39,662 nucleotides of DNA from an uncultured Clostridia bacterium (GTDB lineage: Bacteria; Bacillota; Clostridia; TANB77; CAG-508), in assembly GCA_944388695.1 (NCBI GenBank), contig CALXJT010000010.1, positions 1 to 39,662 on the forward strand. Reading direction: 5' to 3'. Both the position numbers and the translations under genes were made by a program. A model generated the notes under the pieces. That model was not told where the DNA came from. It saw only the letters and a list, made by a program, of their open reading frames with translations, and ran no database searches. Shown in pieces: positions 6,741-14,651 of this stretch; position 1 is the stretch's first letter; the number at the start of each line of letters is the position of its first letter.

Positions 6741-8609
6741 ATGGGAGAAGAAAACAATAAAGAATTTCAAAATGAGAATAATAGATATAATGAGAATGGT
6801 GGACGAAACGAAAATAATAAACAAAATGATAATAAAAAATCTAATGATAAATTATTAATTGTTTTAACAGTAATTGCAATAATATTAGTTATAATAGCAA
6901 TAGCATCAGTTTTTCTTATGCAGAATAAAAAAGAGCAAGATGATAATACTTTAGCATATACAGATTTAATTAAAGAAATCTCAAATGGAAATGTAGAAAA
7001 AGTAGAAATGACAGTAGGAAGTACTACAGTTAAAGTAAAAATAAAAGAACAAGAAGAGAAAACTTCAATAGTACCAAATACAGAAGCATTTGTAAATTTA
7101 ATCCAAGATAAGGTAGCAGAAGGAAATGAAATAGAACTTATACAGAAACCAAGAAGTGTATGGGTTCAAATTCCAACAATTATATTAAATTTATTACCAA
7201 CATTAATAATGATTGCATTATTTGTAATGATATTTAAATTACAAGGATTAGGTGAAAAAGGAAAAGTATATGAAGAAACAGAAAGAAAAACAAAAGTTAC
7301 ATTTAAAGATGTTGCAGGATTAGAAGAAGAAAAAGCAGAAATGATAGAAATAGTAGACTTTTTAAAGAAACCAGAAAAGTATACTAAAATGGGAGCAAAA
7401 ATTCCAAGAGGAGTATTATTATATGGAAAACCTGGAACAGGAAAAACATTAATAGCCAAAGCAATAGCAGGAGAAGCAAATGTGCCATTTATATCAATGA
7501 GTGGTTCAGAATTTATAGAAATGTTTGCAGGACTTGGAGCATCACGTGTAAGAAAATTATTTGAAAGAGCAAGAAAATTAGCACCATGTATAGTATTCAT
7601 AGATGAAATAGATGCAATAGGTTCACGTAGAGCATCAAATAGTGGAGCAGAAACAGAAAATAATCAAACGTTAAATCAATTATTAGTTGAGATGGACGGA
7701 TTTAGTTCAGAAGAAACAATAATAGTATTAGCTGCAACAAATAGACCAGAAATGTTAGATAAAGCACTATTAAGACCTGGACGTTTTGATAGACAAATAA
7801 CAATTCCAGCACCAGATTTAAAAGGAAGATTAGAAATATTAAAAATTCATGGAGCAGATAAAAAATTATCTGATGATGTAAATCTAGAAAGTATAGCAGA
7901 AGATACAGCAGGATTTACTGGAGCTGAACTTGCAAATATTTTAAATGAAGCAGCAATTGTAGCAACTAAAAATGGACATGAAGAAATAGAAAATGATGAT
8001 ATAGAAGAAGCAGTAAAAAAAGTAACAGTAGGATTAGAAAAGAAAGAAAGAGTAATATCTGAAAAAGATAAAAAATTAACAGCATATCATGAAGCAGGAC
8101 ATGCAGTAGTAAGTAGATATTTACCAACTCAATCTAATGTAAAAGAAGTATCAATTATACCAAGAGGTGTAGCTGGTGGATATACAATGTATAAATCAGA
8201 TGAAGATAAATATTATATATCAAAAACTGAAATGAAAGAAAAATTAATTGCATTACTTGGAGGAAGAGCTGCAGAAAAATTAGTATTAGATGATATATCA
8301 ACAGGAGCAAGTAATGACATAGAGGTTGCAACTCAAATTGCTAGAGATATGGTAACAAAATATGGAATGAGTGATAAATTAGGTCCAATAGATTTCCAAG
8401 GAAAAGAGCCATATGAAATGCAAATGTTTGGTGAAGATATTGGAGATAAAATAGGATTGGAAGTAAAAGCATTAATAGACGAAGCTTATGAAAATGCTCA
8501 AAAATTATTAATTGCACATAGAGATAAGTTGGACTTAATTGCGGAAACATTGTTAAGACAAGAGAAAGTTAATGAAAGAGAATTTCAAGAATTTTTTAAA
8601 GATATTTAG
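6741..8609 (+). CDS. ftsH: ATP-dependent zinc metalloprotease FtsH
   Basis: Membrane-anchored AAA+ protease of 622 residues that degrades membrane and short-lived cytoplasmic proteins. An Asn/Glu-rich cytoplasmic N-terminus of ~37 residues precedes TM1 (about 38-60). An extracytoplasmic domain and TM2 (about 147-168) follow. Walker A is GKPGTGKT near 229-236, Walker B is CIVFIDEIDAIG, and the second region of homology includes ATNRPEMLDKALLRPGRFDRQ. The zinc site is HEAGH near 450-454, with the third ligand Asp in STGASNDIEVAT. The pore loop is EMFAGLGASRVR, where many FtsH have EMFVGVGASRVR; the aromatic Phe is kept. The ribosome site AAGGAAGG precedes ATG by about seven bases. The sequence is complete and probably functional. 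Confidence 0.96.
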   Translation: MGEENNKEFQNENNRYNENGGRNENNKQNDNKKSNDKLLIVLTVIAIILVIIAIASVFLMQNKKEQDDNTLAYTDLIKEISNGNVEKVEMTVGSTTVKVKIKEQEEKTSIVPNTEAFVNLIQDKVAEGNEIELIQKPRSVWVQIPTIILNLLPTLIMIALFVMIFKLQGLGEKGKVYEETERKTKVTFKDVAGLEEEKAEMIEIVDFLKKPEKYTKMGAKIPRGVLLYGKPGTGKTLIAKAIAGEANVPFISMSGSEFIEMFAGLGASRVRKLFERARKLAPCIVFIDEIDAIGSRRASNSGAETENNQTLNQLLVEMDGFSSEETIIVLAATNRPEMLDKALLRPGRFDRQITIPAPDLKGRLEILKIHGADKKLSDDVNLESIAEDTAGFTGAELANILNEAAIVATKNGHEEIENDDIEEAVKKVTVGLEKKERVISEKDKKLTAYHEAGHAVVSRYLPTQSNVKEVSIIPRGVAGGYTMYKSDEDKYYISKTEMKEKLIALLGGRAAEKLVLDDISTGASNDIEVATQIARDMVTKYGMSDKLGPIDFQGKEPYEMQMFGEDIGDKIGLEVKALIDEAYENAQKLLIAHRDKLDLIAETLLRQEKVNEREFQEFFKDI

Positions 8610-8626
8610 GAACAGTTTTAAAAATC

Positions 8627-8659
8627 CCTAAAAGAATGGATTTTAGGACCGTCCCTAAA
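8627..8659. repeat. Short palindromic intergenic repeat with GGACCGTCCC core
   Basis: CCTAAAA (8627-8633) pairs with TTTTAGG (8641-8647) around a seven-base loop, immediately followed by a GGACCGTCCC self-complementary core flanked by TTTTA and TAAATCC. The core resembles the GGACCCGTCCCC units at 35.5 kb. It lies between ftsH and the transketolase gene and has no T-tract after it. A longer reading frame for the next gene runs through this element, which argues against using that longer start. Confidence 0.45.
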
Positions 8660-8707
8660 TCCTTCCTTAATCTCTATTTAAAATTTAAAGAAAGGAAAAA
8701 ATATTAT

Positions 8708-9535
8708 ATGGATGATAAAAAAATATCAGATGTTTCTGAATTACAAAATATAGCAAAAAAAGTGAGAAGAGGAATAATAGAAGCTGTTTATAATGGGAAG
8801 TCAGGACACCCAGGAGGTTCTTTATCTATAGCAGATATAATTACAGTTTTATATTTCTATGAAATGAATGTAGATGTGGAAAATCCTTTATGGGAGGATA
8901 GAGATAGACTTGTATTATCAAAAGGACATTGTTCACCTGCATTATATTCAGTTCTAGCAAATAGAGGATTTTTTTCTATAGATGAATTAAAAGATTTTAG
9001 AAATATAAATAGTAGATTACAGGGTCATCCAGATATGAAAAAAGTTCCAGGAGTGGATATGACAACAGGTTCTTTAGGACAAGGATTATCAGCTTCAGTT
9101 GGTATGGCAATAGCAGGAAAGTTAGATAATAAAGATTATAGAGTGTATTGCATTTTAGGAGATGGCGAGATAGAAGAAGGTCAAATTTGGGAAGCTGCTA
9201 TGTCAGCTAATAAATATAAATTAGATAATTTATGTGTAATAGTTGATAATAATAATTTACAAATTGATGGAACAATTGAAGAAGTTATGAGTTCATATCC
9301 AATAGATCAAAAGTTTAGAAGTTTCGGATTTGAGATAGTAAAAATAGACGGACATGACATTGAGGAAATAAAAAGTGCCTTTGATGTTGCAAAAAATGTA
9401 AAAGGAAAGCCTGTATGCATAATTGCAAAAACAATTAAAGGTAAAGGTGTAAAATATATGGAAAATCAGGTTGCTTGGCATGGTAAAGCACCAAATGATG
9501 AACAATATAATGAAGCTATAAAAGAATTAGAATAA
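8708..9535 (+). CDS. Transketolase, N-terminal (TPP pyrophosphate-binding) subunit
   Basis: 275 residues corresponding to the first half of transketolase, which moves two-carbon ketol units in the non-oxidative pentose phosphate pathway. Visible motifs are NGKSGHPGGSLSIADI, LSKGHCSPALYSVLANRGF, QGHPDMKKVPGVDMTTGSLGQGLS, and the TPP/Mg motif GDGEIEEGQIWEAAMSA...VDNNNLQIDG. Many Firmicutes split transketolase into adjacent N and C genes. Here no C-terminal half follows; the next 650 bases hold only the 6S RNA, so the partner must be encoded elsewhere. The start at 8708 (MDDKKISDVSEL) is chosen because AAAGGAAAA precedes it. An upstream in-frame ATG at 8636 would translate through a palindromic repeat and add 24 residues unlike the family. 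The dehydrogenase-like split form is functional only with a partner. Confidence 0.88.
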   Translation: MDDKKISDVSELQNIAKKVRRGIIEAVYNGKSGHPGGSLSIADIITVLYFYEMNVDVENPLWEDRDRLVLSKGHCSPALYSVLANRGFFSIDELKDFRNINSRLQGHPDMKKVPGVDMTTGSLGQGLSASVGMAIAGKLDNKDYRVYCILGDGEIEEGQIWEAAMSANKYKLDNLCVIVDNNNLQIDGTIEEVMSSYPIDQKFRSFGFEIVKIDGHDIEEIKSAFDVAKNVKGKPVCIIAKTIKGKGVKYMENQVAWHGKAPNDEQYNEAIKELE

Positions 9536-9891
9536 AATAAAAAAAACTATATATAATATTAATATAGTTCAGAGATAAAAGTATAGAATTAAAGTAGAAA
9601 TAGGATTCTAAAATCACAATATGTAATTAAATTTTAGCATAAATTCGAAATAAAATCAACTTTAAAAAAAGGAAATAAAGTTAGATTTAATATGAAAAAG
9701 CGAGATAAAATGATTTAAATTGATATGAATATAATAAAATTAGAATAATGTTATTTGTAAAAGAAAGTGGTATATGCTAAAATATAAATAACTTAAAGGA
9801 AGGCATAAAAATAAAATAAAAAATAGATATAGAATTGATATTGAATAATGTAAAAAATTCTATAATATAATTGAATAAATAAGTAATTAAA
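9536..9891. other. Non-coding AT-rich interval between the transketolase subunit and 6S RNA
   Basis: No reading frame with a ribosome site is seen. ACTATAT/ATATAGT at 9547-9569 can form a weak AT hairpin without a T-tract on the plus strand. A promoter-like pair TTGTAA (9755-9760), 17 bases, TAAAAT (9778-9783) lies about 110 bases ahead of the 6S core. A TATAAT at 9861-9866 is nearer, but its possible -35 boxes are badly spaced (14 or 20 bases). Either could start the 6S transcript. Confidence 0.4.
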
Positions 9892-10088
9892 TTTCCCTGC
9901 ATAGTGCGTGTAGACAGAATTTTTAGAACCAACAAGTATAGAAGAGGGGCCAATCTCGAAAATATGGCGTGCATGCTCACCGTTTGAATTGTGAGAAGCC
10001 CATGAGTATTTTGGTAGGCACCCACCTGTTTGTAGGAACAGGTCCTTAAAAATTCAAGACATCTTACGGCTAAGGCGGGGTTTTTTTA
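9892..10088 (+). ncRNA. ssrS: 6S RNA
   Basis: 6S RNA binds housekeeping RNA polymerase holoenzyme by mimicking an open promoter. The ends pair perfectly: CCCTGC at 9895-9900 with GCGGGG at 10075-10080, including one T-G pair. The inside follows the 6S plan. On the 5' side are GTGCGTG and TTTTTAGAACC. The apical part has GTGCATGCTCACCG with TGTGAGAAGCCC, similar to the GAGCATGCTC...GAGAAGCC region of enterobacterial 6S. Then come GTAGGCACCCACCTG, an ACCTG/CAGGT stem, and ACATCTTACGGCTAAGG. A run of T follows at 10081-10087, serving as terminator with the closing stem. The exact 5' end is uncertain by some 20 bases. Confidence 0.85.
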
Positions 10089-10133
10089 TTTTGTAATATT
10101 ATAATATGATTTAAATAAATTTATAAATTTTTC

Positions 10134-10162
10134 TAGACTTTTGAGGATTTATACTATATAAT
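10134..10162 (+). promoter_or_regulatory. Sigma-A-type promoter for the acidic coiled-coil gene
   Basis: TAGACT and TATAAT separated by 17 bases, about 31 bases before the ATG. The ribosome site GGAGGG lies at 10181-10186. The gene therefore appears to have its own promoter after 6S RNA. Confidence 0.5.
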
Positions 10163-10193
10163 AAGTACAAGTCGAAAATTGGAGGGATTTGTC

Positions 10194-12632
10194 ATGTACG
10201 AGAGAAGTGCAATTGTTTTAGAGAGATATTTTGACAATTTATTTGGCTTAGAAAAAAAAGACAATCTAAAGGTAAATTATCAAAATTATAAAAGCACAGT
10301 AGATGAAATACAGAAATATCAAACAATTGTAGGACAAGAAGAAGAAGTAATACAAAAATTTGATGCTGTAGCAAGAGAAATACAAATGATACAAAAAAAG
10401 CAAGAAAAATTATATGAAGCTAATAAAAAATTGGAAGAAGAAAGAAATAAATTATTTAATAATCTAGATGATGAATCAAATACATTAAATAAAAGTTTTA
10501 TGAAAATAGAAGATAGTTTAGAGAAAAATAATCAAGAATTAAGAGAATTAAGAGAAAAATTTATGGATTTTTTAGCTCAATTTTCCGAAAGACAAAAAGA
10601 AAGAAATAAATTTGCTAAAGAAAGACGTGTAGTAGAAGCAAAATATATGACATATATGGAAGAAATAAGAAATGATTTAAAGCAAATATCAGTACCAGAT
10701 GTAAAGGAAGTCAGAGCTTTTTTCTTATCAGAAGACACTAAAACTTTAGAAGAAGAAATTTTGAAAATAATGCTTGATAACGGAAAAAATGAAAGAGTTG
10801 GGTTTGACGAAAATGTTTTACAAAATGCGATTTCAGAAAGAATTGATATAGCTAAAAAAGAAGCAGAATGTTATATAATGGCATATGAAAGAATGAGAAA
10901 GTTAGTAGATGAGGTAGAAAATGACAATATAAAGATAGATAAATATAAAAAGAATGTTAGAGATTTATCTATAAAAATGACATTTTTAACTGCTGAAAAG
11001 GAATATATAGTAGCATTTTTGGATAATGAGAGAATGACAGTTATAAATGGTAAAGATATGCATAAAAAATTAATGCAAGATGCATGTAAAAATTTCTTAT
11101 CAGATATCGATCAGATTCATCAGTTATATGAGTTGATTTTAAAAGAAACAGCAGGAAAAGCTACAAAAAAATTATATAAAGAACTATATAATTATGGTTA
11201 TTTACAAAAAATACAAAAGAGTGAAAAAAGTTTTGAACAAGAGGTAAATCAATTAAATCTTAATGTTGGGGCAATTATAAATTCTAATTATTGGAGAATA
11301 AATGGAATAAATAATGTTTACACAGTATTCCAATCAGAATTAAAAGAAAAGTTCGGAAAAGATGTTACACCAAAGGAAGAAAAGGTTGAAGTTCCAGCAG
11401 AAGTAGTAGAAAAAAGTGAAGAAGTTACACCAAAAAAACGAGGAAGAAAGAAAAAGAATATACAAGAACAAGATATTGAAGATTCTAAAAATAATGAAGA
11501 AGAAAGTGAAACTAAAAAGAGTAATAAAACTTCAAAGAAATCAGATAAAGATGTTAAAGAAGAAAAAGAGGGAAAAGACGGAAAAGAAGCTAAAAAGAAT
11601 AAGGAATCTAAAAAAGATAAAGAAGAATTTAATTTATATAAATTACAAGAATTCTCTGAAGGAGAACAAACAAAAGACCATCATAAAAAATTATTAGATG
11701 AATCAATTGATAACTTAAATGATTTAGATGATTTAGATGATTACGATGATTTATTTGATGATTTAGACGATGATGAATTATATGAAGATTATTTAGATGA
11801 AGACGAATTACTTGATGATGATTATGACGAAGATTTTGATGAAGATTTAGACGATGAAAAATATGTAAAAGGAAAAGAAAAAGAATCAAAAAACAAGAAA
11901 AAATCTGAAACAAGTAATAAAAAATCTAAAACATCGAAATCAAAGAGTAGTAAAAAAGCTATTAAAGATATGGAAGATGATTTCGAAGAAGATGATATAG
12001 ATTATGATGATGAATTAGAATATGATGACTTTGATGATGATTATGAAGATTTTGACGATGATGAATATAATGATGATAATGACTATGAAGAGAATTATGA
12101 TGAAGATGAACTTTATTATGATGAAGAAGATGAAGATAGTTATGAAGACAACGAATATAATGAAGATGACGAAGATGAAAGTGATGAAGACTATGACGAT
12201 GATGAATATGAGGATGATTACGAAGAAGATGAAGATGATAGATATGATGATGATATAGATAGCAGTGAAGAAGATGATGAGGATGATGATATATATGACA
12301 TCGAATATGATGATGATATAGATGAAGAAGAAGAAAATATTTATGCTATGAATTATGATTACGAAGATGAAGATGAAGCAGAAAATGAAAAAAAGACTAA
12401 AGATGCTAAAGGTGTTAAAAATGCTAAAGGTAAAGATAATAAAAGTGATAAAGACAATAAAAAAGCTAAAAATAACAAAAAATCAACTTCAAAAAAGAGT
12501 CAATCTGATGATGAGATAGATATAGAAGAAAGAATAAATCAAAAGCTTAAATCTAATGGAAAAACTTTATCAGAAGATGATGAAAAATCAAAAGGATTTT
12601 TTAAAAAAATGTTTAAGGCAAAGAAGAGTTAA
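10194..12632 (+). CDS. Unrecognised coiled-coil protein with very long Asp/Glu-rich C-terminal tail
   Basis: 812 residues from the ATG seven bases after GGAGGG; an in-frame TTG at 10179 overlaps the ribosome site and is rejected. Residues ~1-400 are mostly helical and coiled-coil-like (repeated K/E/Q/L heptads), with no Walker motif, signal peptide or membrane segment. Residues ~400-470 are K/E/S-rich and contain a PKKRGRKKK patch resembling a nucleic-acid-binding AT-hook. From ~500 to ~740 the chain is dominated by Asp, Glu and Tyr (DDLDDYDDLFDD and similar runs), interrupted by a Lys/Ser-rich island near 560-590. The end is Lys-rich (FFKKMFKAKKS). The nucleotide sequence is repetitive (GATGATGAT-like), so length may vary by slippage. 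Function is unknown. A scaffold, a chaperone-like polyanion, or a nucleoid or RNA-associated factor are possibilities only. Confidence 0.8.
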   Translation: MYERSAIVLERYFDNLFGLEKKDNLKVNYQNYKSTVDEIQKYQTIVGQEEEVIQKFDAVAREIQMIQKKQEKLYEANKKLEEERNKLFNNLDDESNTLNKSFMKIEDSLEKNNQELRELREKFMDFLAQFSERQKERNKFAKERRVVEAKYMTYMEEIRNDLKQISVPDVKEVRAFFLSEDTKTLEEEILKIMLDNGKNERVGFDENVLQNAISERIDIAKKEAECYIMAYERMRKLVDEVENDNIKIDKYKKNVRDLSIKMTFLTAEKEYIVAFLDNERMTVINGKDMHKKLMQDACKNFLSDIDQIHQLYELILKETAGKATKKLYKELYNYGYLQKIQKSEKSFEQEVNQLNLNVGAIINSNYWRINGINNVYTVFQSELKEKFGKDVTPKEEKVEVPAEVVEKSEEVTPKKRGRKKKNIQEQDIEDSKNNEEESETKKSNKTSKKSDKDVKEEKEGKDGKEAKKNKESKKDKEEFNLYKLQEFSEGEQTKDHHKKLLDESIDNLNDLDDLDDYDDLFDDLDDDELYEDYLDEDELLDDDYDEDFDEDLDDEKYVKGKEKESKNKKKSETSNKKSKTSKSKSSKKAIKDMEDDFEEDDIDYDDELEYDDFDDDYEDFDDDEYNDDNDYEENYDEDELYYDEEDEDSYEDNEYNEDDEDESDEDYDDDEYEDDYEEDEDDRYDDDIDSSEEDDEDDDIYDIEYDDDIDEEEENIYAMNYDYEDEDEAENEKKTKDAKGVKNAKGKDNKSDKDNKKAKNNKKSTSKKSQSDDEIDIEERINQKLKSNGKTLSEDDEKSKGFFKKMFKAKKS

Positions 12633-12643
12633 TATAGAAATTC

Positions 12644-12686
12644 GCTCCATTTTTCCGAATTTTAGGGACACTCCATTTTGTTCGGA
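12644..12686 (+). repeat. Dispersed repeat family A, copy 1 (one full unit and one degenerate unit)
   Basis: The core GGGACACTCCATTTTGTTCGG begins at 12665. It is preceded by a degenerate CTCCATTTTTCCGAA at 12645-12659. The same core recurs at 21966, in altered form near 22005, and at 32830, with an inverted copy at 32880-32907. This copy follows the acidic-tail gene and precedes a terminator. Confidence 0.6.
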
Positions 12687-12696
12687 TTTTATATAG

Positions 12697-12727
12697 AAGT
12701 AGGCAAATAAAAGATTGCCTACTTTTA
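12697..12727 (+). terminator. Intrinsic terminator after the acidic coiled-coil gene
   Basis: AAGTAGGCAA (12697-12706) pairs perfectly with TTGCCTACTT (12715-12724) around an eight-base loop, running into TTTT at 12723-12726. Confidence 0.75.
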
Positions 12728-12824
12728 TGCATATTATTTACGATTCACTTACACTATTTACATCATTTTAATTGAAAACTTCCATAAATAATGATAGAAT
12801 ATAGACGAGAAAGAAGGTGGTAAT

Positions 12825-13670
12825 ATGACAATAAAACAAGTAATAGAAAAAGGAGCAATTATGCTAAAGCTGGAAAATGTAGAAAGTCCAAAGTTAAAAG
12901 CGAGGTTACTTATACAGTTTATTTTACAAAAGCCAAGACAATATATAATTGTTCATGATATGGAAGAATTATCATTAAAAAAAGAAAAAGAATATTTTAA
13001 AGCAATTAATTTATTAAAGAAAGGTAAACCACTAGAGCATATTACACACCAAAAAGAATTTATGAAATTAAATTTTTTTGTAAATGAGGATGTTCTTATT
13101 CCAAGACAAGATACAGAAACTTTAGTAGAAGAGGTAATAAAACTAGCTAAAAAATCCAATGCAAAAAATATATTAGATTTATGCACAGGTAGTGGAGCAA
13201 TAGCGGTTTCGCTTGCAAAATATTTACCTGATGTTAAAATAACAGCAATAGATATAAGTCATAAGGCAATTCAAGTTGCAAAGAAAAATGCTATATATAA
13301 CCATGTAGAAAATCAAATTATATTTCTAGAATCTAATTTATTTGAAAATTTATCAGAGCAAAAATACGATATAATAGTTTCAAATCCTCCATATATATCA
13401 TGGAAAGAGCTTAAAAAATTAGATAAGCAGGTAAAAAATGAGCCAGTTCTTGCATTAGACGGAGGAGAAGATGGATTGAATTTTTATAGAAGGATAGTTT
13501 CTAGTGCATATGAATACTTAAAATATAATGGATATTTATGTTTTGAGATAGGATATAATCAAAAGCAAGAAGTTATGAACATTATAGAAAAAGAAAATAA
13601 ATATGTAGGTACATATTGTCTTAAAGATTTATATGATAAAGATAGAGTTATAGTTACAAAGGTTAATTAG
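12825..13670 (+). CDS. prmC: Peptide chain release factor N5-glutamine methyltransferase PrmC
   Basis: 281 residues, normal for PrmC (HemK), which methylates the glutamine of the GGQ motif in release factors RF1 and RF2 using S-adenosylmethionine. A small helical N-terminal domain binds the release factor and includes GKPLEHITHQKEF and NEDVLIPRQDTETLVE, both typical. The Rossmann domain has LDLCTGSGAIAVSLAK (SAM-binding motif I) and AIDIS. The catalytic motif NPPY is at 187-190. PVLALDGGEDGLNFYRRI is a further PrmC signature. The ribosome site AAGGTGG lies about seven bases before ATG. whiA starts 17 bases downstream, so the two are probably cotranscribed. In many Firmicutes prmC sits beside prfA, which is absent here. 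Confidence 0.93.
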   Translation: MTIKQVIEKGAIMLKLENVESPKLKARLLIQFILQKPRQYIIVHDMEELSLKKEKEYFKAINLLKKGKPLEHITHQKEFMKLNFFVNEDVLIPRQDTETLVEEVIKLAKKSNAKNILDLCTGSGAIAVSLAKYLPDVKITAIDISHKAIQVAKKNAIYNHVENQIIFLESNLFENLSEQKYDIIVSNPPYISWKELKKLDKQVKNEPVLALDGGEDGLNFYRRIVSSAYEYLKYNGYLCFEIGYNQKQEVMNIIEKENKYVGTYCLKDLYDKDRVIVTKVN

Positions 13671-13687
13671 AAAGGGAAGAAATAGAA

Positions 13688-14575
13688 ATGTCATTTTCGT
13701 CTGAACTAAAAGAGGAATTAAGTAAGATTAATAATTTAACTAATAAAGAGCAACTTAAATATGAATTAATAGGATATTTACTAACAGCAAATACAAGTAT
13801 ATTAAGAGGTAAAGATGTACGTTATGCTACAGAAAGTGAATATAATATTAATCGATTAGCTAAATTATTGAAAAATTTACAAATAAATTATGGAATCGAA
13901 ATGGAAGGAAATTTATTTGTTATAAAATTTAAATCTAAAAATATTTCCTTTTTGAATATAGATGAATCTTCTAAAACGTATATTTTAGAAGAAAAAGAAG
14001 CAATGGAAATTAATATAGAATGTGTAAGAGCATTAATTAGAGGGACTTTTTTAGGTGGAGGTTCTGTTAATAATCCAGAAAAAAAATATCATTTAGAAAT
14101 TGTTTTTTCAAGTTTATATAATGCGGAATTGATAAAAAAGCTATTAGAGCGTTTAGATATTAATATGAAATTATATGATAAAAATAAATATTCTTTATAT
14201 GTAAAAGATGGTGAAGCAATATCAGAAATTTTAGCATTTCTAGGAGCAAATAAAAGTGTTTTGGACTTTGAAGAAATAAGAGTAAAAAGACAAATGAGAG
14301 CAAAAGTAAATCGAATAGTAAATTGCGAAACAGCAAATTTAAATAAAACGATAAATGCATCAATTGAACAAATAGAAGCAATAAAAAAGTTGAAAGAGTC
14401 AAATTATTTTCATAAATTAAATGATTCATTAAAGGAGATAGCAAATTTAAGATTAGAGAATCCAGATATGCCTTTATCAGAACTAGGAAAGCTATTAAAA
14501 GAACCTTTAGGAAAGTCAGGAGTAAATTACAGATTAAAAAAGATAGTAGATATAGCAAAAGAGTTAAAGAATTAA
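13688..14575 (+). CDS. whiA: DNA-binding protein WhiA
   Basis: 295-residue WhiA homologue, with an N-terminal LAGLIDADG-type fold lacking nuclease function and a C-terminal helix-turn-helix. MSFSSELKEELSKI matches the conserved start. The middle has RGTFLGGGSVNNPEKKYHLEIV, characteristic of the family. The C-terminal HTH includes NRIVNCETANLNKTINASIEQIEAI and ends with LRLENPDMPLSELGKLL followed by GKSGVNYRLKKI. WhiA is a sporulation regulator in Streptomyces and influences cell division and chromosome segregation in Bacillus. In Firmicutes it often follows rapZ and the yvcK gene, but here it follows prmC. The ribosome site is GGGAAG seven bases before the ATG. Confidence 0.93.
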   Translation: MSFSSELKEELSKINNLTNKEQLKYELIGYLLTANTSILRGKDVRYATESEYNINRLAKLLKNLQINYGIEMEGNLFVIKFKSKNISFLNIDESSKTYILEEKEAMEINIECVRALIRGTFLGGGSVNNPEKKYHLEIVFSSLYNAELIKKLLERLDINMKLYDKNKYSLYVKDGEAISEILAFLGANKSVLDFEEIRVKRQMRAKVNRIVNCETANLNKTINASIEQIEAIKKLKESNYFHKLNDSLKEIANLRLENPDMPLSELGKLLKEPLGKSGVNYRLKKIVDIAKELKN

Positions 14576-14651
14576 ATAATAAATTTAAAATTCCATACTT
14601 ATATTAATCCTTAAGTGATTAATGTAGATAAAAAATGAAAGGTATTAAAAA

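Noticed and set aside
8636..8707. Longer N-terminus for the transketolase subunit starting at 8636
   Set aside because: It runs through a palindromic intergenic repeat, lacks a ribosome site, and adds residues not resembling transketolases; ATG 8708 has AAAGGAAAA upstream.
9547..9569. Hairpin after the transketolase subunit as an intrinsic terminator
   Set aside because: It is purely AT, short, and has no T-tract on the plus strand; the A-run precedes it instead.
10179..10193. TTG at 10179 as start of the acidic coiled-coil gene
   Set aside because: It overlaps the GGAGGG ribosome site that serves ATG 10194 seven bases downstream.
10192..12258. Alternative frames within the acidic coiled-coil gene (Met/Lys- and His/Leu-rich ORFs)
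   Set aside because: They are products of GATGAT/GAAGAT repeats read in other frames, have no ribosome sites, and show extreme composition.
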